A stretch of 59,852 bases of DNA. It comes from a virus. The translations under genes and the position numbers were made by a program. Positions 37,429 through 46,142 of this stretch are shown one piece after another. The stretch is taken from positions 1 to 59,852 of IMG/VR virus record IMGVR_UViG_3300008107_000220; one strand, given 5' to 3'. A model generated the notes under the pieces. It ran no database searches. It saw only the letters and a list, made by a program, of their open reading frames with translations, and was not told the origin of the DNA. Position 1 is the stretch's first letter. Each line of letters begins with the position of its first letter.

Positions 37429-39351
37429 TTATGATGGGTAAGCAATGATGACGATACCGGAACCACCGTTGCCACCATTTCTCCAAATGGGATATCCACC
37501 AGCACCACCACCACTGCCAGTATTTTGAGTTCCTGCTCCAGCAACAGGTCCATTGCCTGCACTTCCTACTCCACCACCGCCAGGACCACCAGAACCAGCA
37601 GTTCCATTATAAGTGCCTCCACCACCACCACCAGCATATGTTGTTGCTGTTCCAGAAATAGTATATTGAACTCCATTACCACCCGGTCCGCCAGTTGATC
37701 CAGAAGCGTTACTACCTGCACCACCAGCACCGCCGCCTCCGCCACCTGACCCATAATTATCTCCACCACCAGTATTACTTCCAGTGCCGCCAGGATATCC
37801 CCATCCTGATGCTGGTGATACGGTGTCTGGAGAAGCACCAGTAGCACCTGATCCAGTTCCTCCTGGTTGAATTGTTCCACCAGGTCCAGGAGCTCTACCA
37901 CCTCCACCACCAGAACCACCAGGAAGACCAGTGCTTCCATAGTTTGGAGAACCTGCTCCACCACCAGTAGCAGTTATGGATCCAAATGAAGTGTCACTAC
38001 CATTTGTAGCCTGAACTCCTAAATCACCATTTCCCGTATTTCCACCAGAACCAATAGTAACAGTGTAAATTCCTGGAGATAATGATACTGGTGATGAAGT
38101 AGCATAACGAATTGCGCCAGCACCGCCGCCGCCAGAAATAGTACCTCCACCTCCTCCACCACCAGCAACTGCAAGGTAATCAACAGAAGTTAATGATGGA
38201 CTTGTGATTGTAAAAGTTCCTGATGATGTAAATGTATGAATAGTTTTTCCACTGGCATAAGAAATTGTTCCCCCAGATGCTTTAACCGCTTGTTGTCCTA
38301 TTTGATATCGGAGAATAACAATTCCAGATCCTCCTGAACCACCAACTGAAGCGCCTGCAGTGCCACCACCACCGCCAGTATTAGTAGTTCCATTACCTCC
38401 AGGTCCGCTTCCACCACCTCCTGCTCCACCAGATCCTTGACTTCCACCGTTTGATCCGCCGGCACCACCACCAGCATAAGTTACTGATGCACCAGAAATA
38501 GATGAAGATTGACCAGCACCACCAGGTCCACCAGAAGCTGGTCCACCGTTTGAACCAGCAGTACCAGCACCACCACCACCACCGCCGCCGTTTGTTGTAT
38601 TTTGAGAAGCACCAGTACCACCTGGATTTCCTTGTGGTGGTGATGCTGGTGGAGTGTTTCCTGTGCCAGCAGGTGCTAGAGGTCTTCCAGAATCTGAACC
38701 GCCGTCGCCGCCGCCAGATCCACCAGGTTGTCCAGCATTTGCATTACTATTTGAGAAGCTTCCTCCGCCGCCGCCACCAGTAGAAGTTATTGTTGAAAAC
38801 ACTGATGGATTTCCATTAGTGCCCGGAACACCTACCGGTCCAGTATATCCACCACCACCAGCACCTACAGTAACCGTATAAGAACCAGGAGAAGTACTTA
38901 CTTGTAATCCGATACCAGTTCTAAATCCACCAGCACCACCACCACCATTATTACTACCAGCTCCGCCACCGCCAGCAACTACAAGATATTCAATAGTATT
39001 ATTGAGTGGTGTGGTGTTTAATACTGTAAAAGTTCCTGATGAGGTAAAAGTGTGTGCCTGATATAATACTCCATTACTAACATAATTAGTAATTGTTCCA
39101 CCAGATGCTTGTATAAATGAAGGACTACTAGAAGCATTCCAAGCAGTTCCATTGTAAACTTCTATTTGTCCAGTAGAACTATTGTAAATGATAGTTCCAG
39201 TTGCAGTTCCTACACCAGCATTGCGTCCAGTGGTTGTTGTAGCACCTAACCCAACACCAGCATTACTAATAAACTTATCACCAACAGTAATTGACGTACT
39301 TGCCGTAATCGTACTAACACCAGAAATACTGTTGAAATTAATGATTGCCAT
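37429..39351 (-). CDS. tail-fibre adhesin with duplicated glycine-rich domain (640 aa)
   Basis: N-terminal attachment module as in 35455-36567 (RNAGVGTATGTIIYNSSTGQ), then two full glycine-rich adhesin domains in tandem. The first runs from FTVLNTTPLNNTIEYLVVAG to GGSGIVILRYQ (about residues 110-352); the second from GTFTITSPSLTSVDYLAVAG to GGSGIVIIAYPS (about 378-640). Each has its own poly-Gly loops, so the tip may present two different receptor-binding surfaces. The loops differ greatly while the frame strands are conserved, the sign of a diversifying adhesin. Late box TATAAATA is at 39382-39389. Confidence 0.82.
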   Translation of the reverse strand: MAIINFNSISGVSTITASTSITVGDKFISNAGVGLGATTTTGRNAGVGTATGTIIYNSSTGQIEVYNGTAWNASSSPSFIQASGGTITNYVSNGVLYQAHTFTSSGTFTVLNTTPLNNTIEYLVVAGGGGAGSNNGGGGAGGFRTGIGLQVSTSPGSYTVTVGAGGGGYTGPVGVPGTNGNPSVFSTITSTGGGGGGSFSNSNANAGQPGGSGGGDGGSDSGRPLAPAGTGNTPPASPPQGNPGGTGASQNTTNGGGGGGGAGTAGSNGGPASGGPGGAGQSSSISGASVTYAGGGAGGSNGGSQGSGGAGGGGSGPGGNGTTNTGGGGGTAGASVGGSGGSGIVILRYQIGQQAVKASGGTISYASGKTIHTFTSSGTFTITSPSLTSVDYLAVAGGGGGGGTISGGGGAGAIRYATSSPVSLSPGIYTVTIGSGGNTGNGDLGVQATNGSDTSFGSITATGGGAGSPNYGSTGLPGGSGGGGGRAPGPGGTIQPGGTGSGATGASPDTVSPASGWGYPGGTGSNTGGGDNYGSGGGGGGAGGAGSNASGSTGGPGGNGVQYTISGTATTYAGGGGGGTYNGTAGSGGPGGGGVGSAGNGPVAGAGTQNTGSGGGAGGYPIWRNGGNGGSGIVIIAYPS

Positions 39352-39381
39352 CTATCTTATAATAAGACTTCCAGTTTTGAA

Positions 39382-39389
39382 TATTTATA
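39382..39389 (-). promoter_or_regulatory. late promoter box TATAAATA
   Basis: Exact TATAAATA on the minus strand about 31 bases before the duplicated adhesin gene, overlapping the stop region of the collagen-like fibre gene. Confidence 0.65.
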
Positions 39390-40380
39390 CGACGACCCAA
39401 ACGCCATCAATTCCCAAAGATCCATTTACAGTCACTGGACCTGCCATCAGACCATTAAAAGCAGTGCCAATATAATGATTGCCGTTCAGAGTATTATCCA
39501 TCACCACCATTCCGTTTGAAATGTAAAGTCCCTGGAATGAGTTACCGACACCAGTGAGTGCTGTTCTATTTAATGTTGTCGTATTAATTCCAACTTCACT
39601 CGTCGTTGAAATACCAGCAGCAGAAGTTTCCCAGAAGATATTACCAATGGTTCCCTGTACACCCTGTCGTCCCTGAATACCTTGAATACCTTGTGTTCCA
39701 GTTGCTCCTTGAGTACCCGTTGCTCCTTGTGTTCCAGTAGCACCTTGAGTGCCTGTTGCTCCTTGTGCTCCGGTAATTCCTTGAATACCTTGTGCTCCAG
39801 TAGTACCCTGAGTACCTTGTGAACCTAAAGTACCATTAAATCCTTGAGCACCTTGTACACCTTGAATACCTTGAGTACCTTGTGAACCTAAAGTTCCATT
39901 GAAACCTTGAGCACCTTGAACACCTTGGATGCCTTGTGTTCCATTCGTACCTTGAGTACCTGTTGTTCCTTGAGTACCCTGTGTTCCTTGTGTACCTTGC
40001 GTTCCAGTAGTACCTTGTGTTCCAGTAGTTCCTTGTATACCTTGAACTCCTTGGATACCCTGAGTTCCTTGGATACCCTGAGTACCCTGGACTCCTTGAA
40101 TACCCTGAGTACCTTGGATTCCTTGAGTTCCTGTAATGCCTTGAATACCCTGGACTCCTTGAGTGCCTTGAGTTCCTTGAGTACCTAGTATTCCTTGAGT
40201 TCCTTGAACACCTTGCCTTCCCTGAACTCCTTGAGTACCTTGAGTTCCTTGAACACCAGTGACACCTTGTACGCCCGTGTTAATTCTTACCCAAGAGTTG
40301 CCATTAAACTGCCAAGTCGTATCGTTGGCGACGTATGTATCGTTTACAGCAGGATTATTGGGAAAATTAAGGGCTGCCAT
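39385..40380 (-). CDS. collagen-like tail-fibre protein (331 aa)
   Basis: N-terminus ALNFPNNPAVNDTYVANDTT with WQFNGNSWVRI is a fibre-attachment module common to the collagen-like fibres here. Residues about 38-240 are G-x-Q triplets ([10 protein letters not shown] style) with Gln at the third position and Thr, Ile, Val or Ala in the second; proline is almost absent. The C-terminal 85 residues form a beta tip (EVGINTTTLNRTALTGVGNS..., NGSLGIDGVWVVV). A trimeric collagen-like rod with a short knob is expected. Late-type element at 40387-40402. Confidence 0.82.
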   Translation of the reverse strand: MAALNFPNNPAVNDTYVANDTTWQFNGNSWVRINTGVQGVTGVQGTQGTQGVQGRQGVQGTQGILGTQGTQGTQGVQGIQGITGTQGIQGTQGIQGVQGTQGIQGTQGIQGVQGIQGTTGTQGTTGTQGTQGTQGTQGTTGTQGTNGTQGIQGVQGAQGFNGTLGSQGTQGIQGVQGAQGFNGTLGSQGTQGTTGAQGIQGITGAQGATGTQGATGTQGATGTQGATGTQGIQGIQGRQGVQGTIGNIFWETSAAGISTTSEVGINTTTLNRTALTGVGNSFQGLYISNGMVVMDNTLNGNHYIGTAFNGLMAGPVTVNGSLGIDGVWVVV

Positions 40381-40386
40381 TATGTG

Positions 40387-40402
40387 TTTTTAGTTATTTA
40401 TT
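40387..40402 (-). promoter_or_regulatory. late-type promoter element
   Basis: AATAAATAACTAAAAA on the minus strand, overlapping the stop codon of the family B gene at 40398 and about 10 bases before the collagen-like gene start. Confidence 0.6.
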
Positions 40403-40709
40403 CTGTCTTTGGATACTTATCTTTGATTGCCTGAATTTGTGCTGCCATTTCTGGAGGGAAAACTCCAGCGTGAAACAGAGCATCAAGTTGATCTGTGATT
40501 GCTGGGTATTCTGGTGCTCTTTGGCGTTGGTATTCTGTATTTTGATAATATTGCTTTACTCTCTCAAACTCTACTATAACATCATCTTCAGATGGCAATG
40601 GAGTTCCATCCAGAGTATGAATATTATCATATCCAGTTCCATCAATATGTATTGGAACATTGGGGAGAAGATTTTGTACTGCTTCTGTAAGAATTCTAAT
40701 AGTTTTCAT
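40398..40709 (-). CDS. small fibre-locus protein, family B (103 aa)
   Basis: LTEAVQNLLPNVPIHIDGTG opens differently from its sisters, but YYQNTEYQRQRAPEYPAITD with QLDALFHAG and AIKDKYPKTE keeps the family B core. It follows a family C gene (40709) with a one-base overlap and precedes the collagen-like fibre. The divergence at the N-terminus may reflect pairing with a different fibre. Confidence 0.68.
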   Translation of the reverse strand: MKTIRILTEAVQNLLPNVPIHIDGTGYDNIHTLDGTPLPSEDDVIVEFERVKQYYQNTEYQRQRAPEYPAITDQLDALFHAGVFPPEMAAQIQAIKDKYPKTE

Positions 40710-41215
40710 TATCCTGCTATCTCCATTGCTGTAAATGTTGTTACACTTGTTGCATCATCAACTGCTACTCCGGATGGGGTATCATTCCAATAAACCGTTC
40801 TTCCACTATCATAAGGAAGAAATTGAATTTTATAAGAAAGTGCTGAAGTTGTTGCTGGACTGTCTAAATACTCCCAACCAATTGCCTCTCTCCAAGAATC
40901 GTTACCTGTACCACCAATACAAAAACTTCCATTATAAGCATCACCACTTCCACCAACTACTGTCCCATTTCTGGTAAATCTAAAAAAGCAACTTGTACTA
41001 CCAATTATCCCAAATTGAAAAGTAGTACTTAACAGTATTCTACTTGATGTGCTTGATGGAGTAATTGTTAAAGTTCCAAATGGGGTATCAGTAAAAGCAG
41101 AAATACCAGTGCTAGTAGATTTTGAAGAGTAAACAACTTGAACTACCTGTAAAACCCTTCCTCTATTAGGGGTTCCAGTGGTAGTTTGAATATCGTTAAC
41201 CTTAATTAAACTCAT
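40709..41215 (-). CDS. fibre-tip-like virion protein, family C (168 aa)
   Basis: Member of a three-gene family (also 41526 and 42385) with the start S-x-I-K-x-N-x-I-Q-T-T-x-G-x-P and L-Q-V-V-Q, then beta strands: SLIKVNDIQTTTGTPNRGRV, TITPSSTSSRILLSTTFQFG, CFFRFTRNGTVVGGSGDAYN, DSPATTSALSYKIQFLPYD. The N-x-x-SPATTSAxxYK motif is shared by all three. The pattern fits a jelly-roll or C1q-like trimeric knob on a short attachment peptide. Probably alternate receptor-binding knobs. Confidence 0.7.
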   Translation of the reverse strand: MSLIKVNDIQTTTGTPNRGRVLQVVQVVYSSKSTSTGISAFTDTPFGTLTITPSSTSSRILLSTTFQFGIIGSTSCFFRFTRNGTVVGGSGDAYNGSFCIGGTGNDSWREAIGWEYLDSPATTSALSYKIQFLPYDSGRTVYWNDTPSGVAVDDATSVTTFTAMEIAG

Positions 41216-41547
41216 CAGTCTTCTCCTGGTTTTGGATATTGATTTTTCACTTCATCAACCATTGCTTTCCAACCATCATAACCTTGATGATATAAAGTAT
41301 CTAGTTGGTCTTGAATAGAAGGGTAAGCAGTAGCACGATCTCTTTGATATTGATTGTTTTCATATTCTGCTTGGAGTCTTTCTATTTCTTGATTAATTTC
41401 TTCTTCTGTTGGGGGAGGAAGTTCGTTTTCATTAGACCAAACAAGATTTTCATAATCTTCACCTAATATTGACCAACTTGCACCCGGTCTTAATGATTGT
41501 AATGCATGTGTGATATCCATAAAAATTAAGCGGTAAATTCTAAACAA
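41215..41547 (-). CDS. small fibre-locus protein, family B (110 aa)
   Basis: THALQSLRPGASWSILGEDY, PPPTEEEINQEIERLQAEYE, YQRDRATAYPSIQDQLDTLY and YPKPGED. A canonical family B protein, paired with the family C knob at 41526. It overlaps both neighbours. The true start may be the ATG at 41520 (MDITHALQSL), matching the sister at 42056 that also starts MDIT; the longer form from 41547 would overlap the knob gene by 22 bases. Confidence 0.7.
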   Translation of the reverse strand: MFRIYRLIFMDITHALQSLRPGASWSILGEDYENLVWSNENELPPPTEEEINQEIERLQAEYENNQYQRDRATAYPSIQDQLDTLYHQGYDGWKAMVDEVKNQYPKPGED

Positions 41548-42056
41548 GTAATAGTAGATATTGATCTTTTTCCAATGGCGTTATCCGCATCAGTTGAAGA
41601 TCTATTTACAAAAAGAGTGCCAGTATTATCATTATTTACATAAACTCCATAAGTAGTAGCAGATGTGGTGGCAGGACTATCAACAACAGACCAAGCAAAA
41701 GCGTTGTGTTGATTTGCATCTCCTGCCCAAGTCAATGGAACATTACATTGCTGTCTAGATCCAGAAGCATCTCCTAGTTGAATGTTAGTAGCACCATTTC
41801 TTCTAACAGTTGCTCCATAAGTTGTGCTTGCTTGAGATACAGAATGTGATATACTAACCATCACCAATATTTTACTAGAAGTTGATGTTGGTGTAATAGT
41901 TGCTGTTAAACCAGTTATAGCAGTTACTGTTCCATTAGCAACACAAGTGAATGTTGAAGTTAAAATTCCTTGAACAACCTGTATAATACTACCAGTACTA
42001 TTCAGAATAGGTTTTCCAGCAGTAGTTTGAATTGCGTTGGTTTTAATGGTACTCAT
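41526..42056 (-). CDS. fibre-tip-like virion protein, family C (176 aa)
   Basis: STIKTNAIQTTAGKPILNST, IIQVVQGILTSTFTCVANGT, ATITPTSTSSKILVMVSISH, ATVRRNGATNIQLGDASGSR, VDSPATTSATTYGVYVNNDN. The first 30 residues are almost identical to those of 42385-42921, including at the DNA level, while the body differs. This suggests exchange of knob domains on a common base. Followed by a family B gene. Confidence 0.72.
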   Translation of the reverse strand: MSTIKTNAIQTTAGKPILNSTGSIIQVVQGILTSTFTCVANGTVTAITGLTATITPTSTSSKILVMVSISHSVSQASTTYGATVRRNGATNIQLGDASGSRQQCNVPLTWAGDANQHNAFAWSVVDSPATTSATTYGVYVNNDNTGTLFVNRSSTDADNAIGKRSISTITCLEFTA

Positions 42057-42385
42057 TATTCAACACCCTCTGGTTTAGGATACTTTGCTTTCACAGCAAG
42101 ACACGCATCTATATATGCCTGTATTTGCTCAGTATCTCCTTTTACAATACCATCAAGATATTCTTTAAAATCTGGGTATTCTTTTGCTCTTAGTCTTTGG
42201 TATTCAGTGTTTTCCCATTCTTGTTGAAGTCTTGCTACTTCTGCTTCAACTTCTTCTTTTGTTGGCTTCTTCTGACCACCTTCCCATACTGGTTTTTCTA
42301 ACCACTGAATACCCTCATACTCATCCCCCCTCAAAGTCCACTCTGCTCCTGGTCTCAGAGATTTAAGTGCTCTTGTAATATCCAT
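42056..42385 (-). CDS. small fibre-locus protein, family B (109 aa)
   Basis: MDITRALKSLRPGAEWTLRG, KKPTKEEVEAEVARLQQEWE, YQRLRAKEYPDFKEYLDGIV, AKYPKPEGVE. Same plan as 41215-41547, but with an insertion in the C-terminal helix (TEQIQAYIDACLAV). Paired with the family C knob at 42385 by one-base overlap. The regular knob-then-B order suggests each B protein serves the knob or fibre encoded beside it. Confidence 0.7.
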   Translation of the reverse strand: MDITRALKSLRPGAEWTLRGDEYEGIQWLEKPVWEGGQKKPTKEEVEAEVARLQQEWENTEYQRLRAKEYPDFKEYLDGIVKGDTEQIQAYIDACLAVKAKYPKPEGVE

Positions 42386-42921
42386 TATGCCGAAACCTCC
42401 ATTGCTGTAATTGATGATGACCCTCTCAATTGTGTCGTGTCATTGGTATCAACGAAATTGCGATTAAGAGTTATTGTTCCACCATTCGTAACTCTCCATT
42501 GTATTTTATAAGTAGTCGCAGAAGTAGTCGCTGGGGAGTCAAGAAACATACGCATACAAGTAAATAATTGATAATCGTAAGCAGTAGAAACACTTGATTC
42601 AATTTCAAATATCCCACTCTCTTGACTTCCTGCCGCACCCTTTCCATATATTACAGTTCCTCCACGAAGCAATCTAAACATATAATTTACACCCAATCCT
42701 CCATCACCACCACAAAGAATATCAGGGATGATCAAAACTTTACTAGATGATGAACCTGGAGTAATTGTTACAGATAAAGAACCAGTATCATTAAAAGTTC
42801 CACTTGTCGTAGTAGAAACTACATTATCCACAGTTTGAACAACCTGTAAAATACTACCAGTACTATTCAGAATAGGTTTTCCAGCAACTGTCTGAATTGC
42901 GTTGGTCTTAATGGTACTCAT
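42385..42921 (-). CDS. fibre-tip-like virion protein, family C (178 aa)
   Basis: STIKTNAIQTVAGKPILNST, LQVVQTVDNVVSTTTSGTFN, SVTITPGSSSSKVLIIPDIL, MFRLLRGGTVIYGKGAAGSQ, DSPATTSATTYKIQWRVTNG. First of the knob/B tandem series downstream of the collagen-like fibre at 42946; a TAATAAATAG late-type box lies about 24-34 bases upstream of the start. Predicted all-beta trimeric knob. Confidence 0.72.
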   Translation of the reverse strand: MSTIKTNAIQTVAGKPILNSTGSILQVVQTVDNVVSTTTSGTFNDTGSLSVTITPGSSSSKVLIIPDILCGGDGGLGVNYMFRLLRGGTVIYGKGAAGSQESGIFEIESSVSTAYDYQLFTCMRMFLDSPATTSATTYKIQWRVTNGGTITLNRNFVDTNDTTQLRGSSSITAMEVSA

Positions 42922-42945
42922 ATCACTTCACATTTCCTCTATTTA

Positions 42946-44670
42946 TTATACCACAGTCCAAGTGGCACCCGAGTCAACTGTAACCGTGATGCCAGAATTC
43001 ACGGTGATGGGTCCAATACTCATTTCATTATAAGTCGTTGTGACCGTGTAGTTAGATGCGATAGTCGTCGTGTTGCGGAAGAATGGTACTGTCTCAGCAT
43101 TGAAACCATTATAAGCACTAATCGTTCCACTGGTCTGTAAGTTACCAGTTGATGGATTAATCTGAAATGCTTGTGATGTAGTTCTTACACTTGCGGTTTG
43201 ATTAGAACCTGCTGCCGCAACAAACACTGGATAGAATGTTGAGTTGGTTGTAACAGCAGTCGCATTAATGGTCGTAGATGGACCAGCAATACCTTGAATA
43301 CCCTGAGTTCCAGTGGTTCCTTGTGCTCCAGTTGTTCCTTGAGTACCAAAAGAACCTTGAGTACCTTGAGCACCAGTCGCACCTTGAGCACCTGTAGTTC
43401 CTTGTGCTCCAGTCGTACCTTGTGTTCCCAAAATACCTTGAATACCTTGAGTCCCCTGAACACCTTGAGTACCTTGAATGCCTTGTGTTCCCAGAATACC
43501 TTGAATACCCTGTGTTCCCTGAACTCCTTGAGTACCTTGAATGCCTTGTGTTCCTTGTGTTCCTTGAGTGCCGTTAGTTCCTTGCCTTCCTTGAACACCT
43601 TGTGGACCAGCAGAAGCAAAGGTCGTAATATCAACAATCTCACCACCAGAAGCAGCAACACCTAAGACAACAGCAGTTCCACTTGTCGCAGTGTATTCGG
43701 CAGGAGTCAGACGAACACCATTGACATAAACATCAATGTCTGTTCCATCGGCATAAGTCGCACTGAATGATGTCTGACCATTCGTAGCAGTATAATTATA
43801 TTCTGTTCTACTAAAGTTAGTTCCCTGAAGACCTTGAATACCTTGTGTTCCTTGAGTACCTTGAGTACCCTGAACACCTTGAGTACCCTGAGTGCCTTGC
43901 GTACCAGTGATTCCTTGAATGCCTTGTATTCCTTGAGCACCTTGAGTTCCCTGAATACCTTGAATGCCTTGAGTACCCTGTGTTCCCTGAACTCCTTGAA
44001 CACCTTGAGTACCCTGAACACCTTGAGTACCTTGTGTTCCTTTGTCACCAGTTCTTGCGAAAGTAATAATGACATCCTCGTTATTTGAGAATGATGAAGC
44101 ACTAGCAGTACTGATACCACAAGGAACCGTAAAGTATCCAGTGTTTTCTAAACTTGCTCCAATGATTGCAAAGAGAGCAAAGTCTGATGGATTGGTTCTA
44201 TTTGAAATCTTAAAGTGACCCTTGATCGTAGAAGTAGAGTCGTCAATGGATCTTAAGTAGTCCTGAATATCAGTTCCATTGTCATCCTGGTCATCAATAT
44301 AAAGTTCAAAAGCACTGGATACTAAAGCATTGTTTAATTTAAGTCTTCCAATACCAGGGTCTGAACTTGTGGTATTGCTGTCAAAAGTATAGTCAAATGT
44401 GGCACCACCAAAGTTTCCTTCTGTTCCTTGAACGCCCTGAACACCTTGTCTACCTTGAATTCCTTGAGTGCCCTGAACTCCTTGAACACCTTGAATACCC
44501 TGTGTTCCTTGAGGTCCTTGAACACCTTGAATACCTTGAATGCCTTGAGTACCTTGTGCTCCAGGGTCAGGTATTCTTATCCAGCTGCTTCCGTTCCACT
44601 GCCATCTTTTACCATTGGCATTGTAGAGTTGGTTTAAAGACGGACTAGTTGGAAAGTCTAATGCTGCCAT
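42946..44670 (-). CDS. long collagen-like tail-fibre protein (574 aa)
   Basis: Attachment module [20 protein letters not shown] with [16 protein letters not shown], then three G-x-Q collagen-like rods (about residues 33-85, 210-292 and 358-470) separated by two beta domains ([20 protein letters not shown]..., and [20 protein letters not shown] with [19 protein letters not shown]). A C-terminal knob follows ([20 protein letters not shown]..., [19 protein letters not shown]). This segmented rod with hinges is the longest fibre of the locus. Proline is nearly absent from the triplets. Late-type element at 44678-44695. Confidence 0.84.
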   Translation of the reverse strand: MAALDFPTSPSLNQLYNANGKRWQWNGSSWIRIPDPGAQGTQGIQGIQGVQGPQGTQGIQGVQGVQGTQGIQGRQGVQGVQGTEGNFGGATFDYTFDSNTTSSDPGIGRLKLNNALVSSAFELYIDDQDDNGTDIQDYLRSIDDSTSTIKGHFKISNRTNPSDFALFAIIGASLENTGYFTVPCGISTASASSFSNNEDVIITFARTGDKGTQGTQGVQGTQGVQGVQGTQGTQGIQGIQGTQGAQGIQGIQGITGTQGTQGTQGVQGTQGTQGTQGIQGLQGTNFSRTEYNYTATNGQTSFSATYADGTDIDVYVNGVRLTPAEYTATSGTAVVLGVAASGGEIVDITTFASAGPQGVQGRQGTNGTQGTQGTQGIQGTQGVQGTQGIQGILGTQGIQGTQGVQGTQGIQGILGTQGTTGAQGTTGAQGATGAQGTQGSFGTQGTTGAQGTTGTQGIQGIAGPSTTINATAVTTNSTFYPVFVAAAGSNQTASVRTTSQAFQINPSTGNLQTSGTISAYNGFNAETVPFFRNTTTIASNYTVTTTYNEMSIGPITVNSGITVTVDSGATWTVV

Positions 44671-44677
44671 TATCTAC

Positions 44678-44695
44678 TTTTTTAGTTATTTATTT
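44678..44695 (-). promoter_or_regulatory. late-type promoter element
   Basis: AAATAAATAACTAAAAAA on the minus strand, overlapping the stop of the family A gene and about 10 bases before the collagen-like fibre start. Confidence 0.6.
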
Positions 44696-45152
44696 GAGTT
44701 TCTACAACCCATCCAGTTGTATTATCTGCTTGATATGCTGCCTCATCCCAACGATAATAAGATCCTGCTTCTTTTTGTTCTACAGTCATTTCTGGTTGAG
44801 GAATTGGAGAATCCCACATACCAGTTGTGGTATTCAGTGTCCAAGAATCACAACCTTCTGGTTTTGCTGGATGGAAGATATCGTGCTCTGAATTATAATA
44901 CCAACCAATACCAGGATAGTTAGCACGGAAAGCTGGTTTGCCACTTGGTTCATTCGTTTCAGCATCATAATGAATACCAGCACGACTATTATAAGAACAC
45001 TGTTTCCAGTTCTCGTGCCCGTGATGTTTTACAAGGTGCTCTACACCAATCTCTTCTTTTTCAATGCCGCCACGAGTCATAGCATCAACAGTATCCATTG
45101 CTAAAACAGCAAGAACAATATTGTCAATTCCTATTTTTGCGAAATGTGCCAT
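44682..45152 (-). CDS. small fibre-locus protein, family A (156 aa)
   Basis: AHFAKIGIDNIVLAVLAMDT, then NWKQCSYNSRAGIHYDAETN, NYPGIGWYYNSEHDIFHPAK and SWTLNTTTGMWDSPIPQPEM. The insertion ETNEPSGKPAFRANYPGIGW resembles that of the copy at 54006 (SNTPSGNSPLRGNYAAKGY), so these two form a subgroup. Lies immediately before the longest collagen-like fibre and after family B gene 45161. Confidence 0.72.
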   Translation of the reverse strand: MAHFAKIGIDNIVLAVLAMDTVDAMTRGGIEKEEIGVEHLVKHHGHENWKQCSYNSRAGIHYDAETNEPSGKPAFRANYPGIGWYYNSEHDIFHPAKPEGCDSWTLNTTTGMWDSPIPQPEMTVEQKEAGSYYRWDEAAYQADNTTGWVVETQINN

Positions 45153-45160
45153 CTTTATAA

Positions 45161-45523
45161 CTACGGTTGTGGTCCTTCTGGTTTAGGATGAGTTGTTTTA
45201 ACTGCCTCAATCGCAGTCATCCATGTTCCATTATTTAGGTTTCCTGCCTTTAAATCGTGATAGAGCATATCCAATTGATCCTTTACACTTGGATAGTCTT
45301 TTTCACGATTTCTTTCGTAGAGATAATAATTATAAATCTCTACTTCTCTTACAACTTCTTCTTGGATTTCTTCCCAGGTCGGTGGTTCCCTTCCTTCATC
45401 ATCTTCCCACCCAACAAAAGTGGTATTTGATAAATCCCAACGGGCACCAGGACGAAGAGTATTAATTGCGGTATCTACACCAGGAACAGGGTATTGGATA
45501 CCCTTAAACTTTCTATAAGCCAT
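45161..45523 (-). CDS. small fibre-locus protein, family B (120 aa)
   Basis: YPVPGVDTAINTLRPGARWD, REPPTWEEIQEEVVREVEIY, YNYYLYERNREKDYPSVKDQ with LDMLYHDLKAGNLNNGTWM and THPKPEGPQP. Closest to the copy at 36590 (shared NYYLYxRNRExxY and K-x-G-N-L-x-N-G-x-W), both next to family A genes. This pairing of subtypes suggests A and B proteins act together. Confidence 0.72.
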   Translation of the reverse strand: MAYRKFKGIQYPVPGVDTAINTLRPGARWDLSNTTFVGWEDDEGREPPTWEEIQEEVVREVEIYNYYLYERNREKDYPSVKDQLDMLYHDLKAGNLNNGTWMTAIEAVKTTHPKPEGPQP

Positions 45524-45554
45524 AAAGTATCAAATAAGTGATATACAGGAGTAT

Positions 45555-46118
45555 TTATTCTGTAAAATCAGCAAATATAGTTGCGACTAAAATTATTCTT
45601 CTATCTCTCAATGGTCTTTTTAAATAATGTGCATTTTTACCAAATAAAATAGCGTCATCTTCTTTAGGAATATATTCATAATTATTTACAACGGTACTGC
45701 CACCAGAACTTGTAAGGTACACAATAATATTTTTATGTGGAAATCTATGGTCAACATGAGGAATAGAGCACTGTGGACCTAGATTTGAATGGATACAATT
45801 TGCGTTCATTCTGAGATAAAAATAATCACTATGAAAATCATTATATTTTAAAATTTCTTCAAAGACTTCATGAACCAAATCAAAATATTGTGATTTTATA
45901 GATGATGTTTTTTTACCATACTTTGCTGGACCATCAGGTCGGTCAAGAAAAGTATGCCCATAAAAAGACAAATTTGAGTATTTCTCCGATTCTAAGTAGT
46001 CCTCATCTCCACATAAAGTTGATACGTCGTGATAATACCAACCAAATTCATCGGACAAAATGATATTTTTTAAAAGTTTATAATTATCAGTTTTTGGATT
46101 AATTAAAGATAAAATCAT
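45555..46118 (-). CDS. 2-oxoglutarate/Fe(II) oxygenase-like protein (187 aa)
   Basis: The C-terminal double-stranded-helix pattern is clear: IPHVDHRFPHKNIIVYLTSS gives H121-x-D123, GGSTVVNNYEYIPKEDDAIL follows, and FGKNAHYLKRPLRDRRIILV gives H164 and the oxoglutarate-binding R173. These are the iron ligands of prolyl-hydroxylase-like dioxygenases. It lies between two fibre cassettes. The substrate could be a fibre protein, a sugar or a nucleobase; nothing in the sequence decides. The AT-rich upstream region has no late box I can identify. Confidence 0.75.
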   Translation of the reverse strand: MILSLINPKTDNYKLLKNIILSDEFGWYYHDVSTLCGDEDYLESEKYSNLSFYGHTFLDRPDGPAKYGKKTSSIKSQYFDLVHEVFEEILKYNDFHSDYFYLRMNANCIHSNLGPQCSIPHVDHRFPHKNIIVYLTSSGGSTVVNNYEYIPKEDDAILFGKNAHYLKRPLRDRRIILVATIFADFTE

Positions 46119-46142
46119 AATTAAAATAGAATAATAAATTTA

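Noticed and set aside
39907-44637. Serine/leucine repeat frames on the plus strand (SLSTLNTLC type)
   Set aside because: They are the complement of collagen-like triplets; the periodic codons keep the antisense frame open.
39385-44670. Short direct repeats suggestive of a CRISPR array
   Set aside because: They are contiguous in-frame 9-base collagen-like codons without unique spacers.
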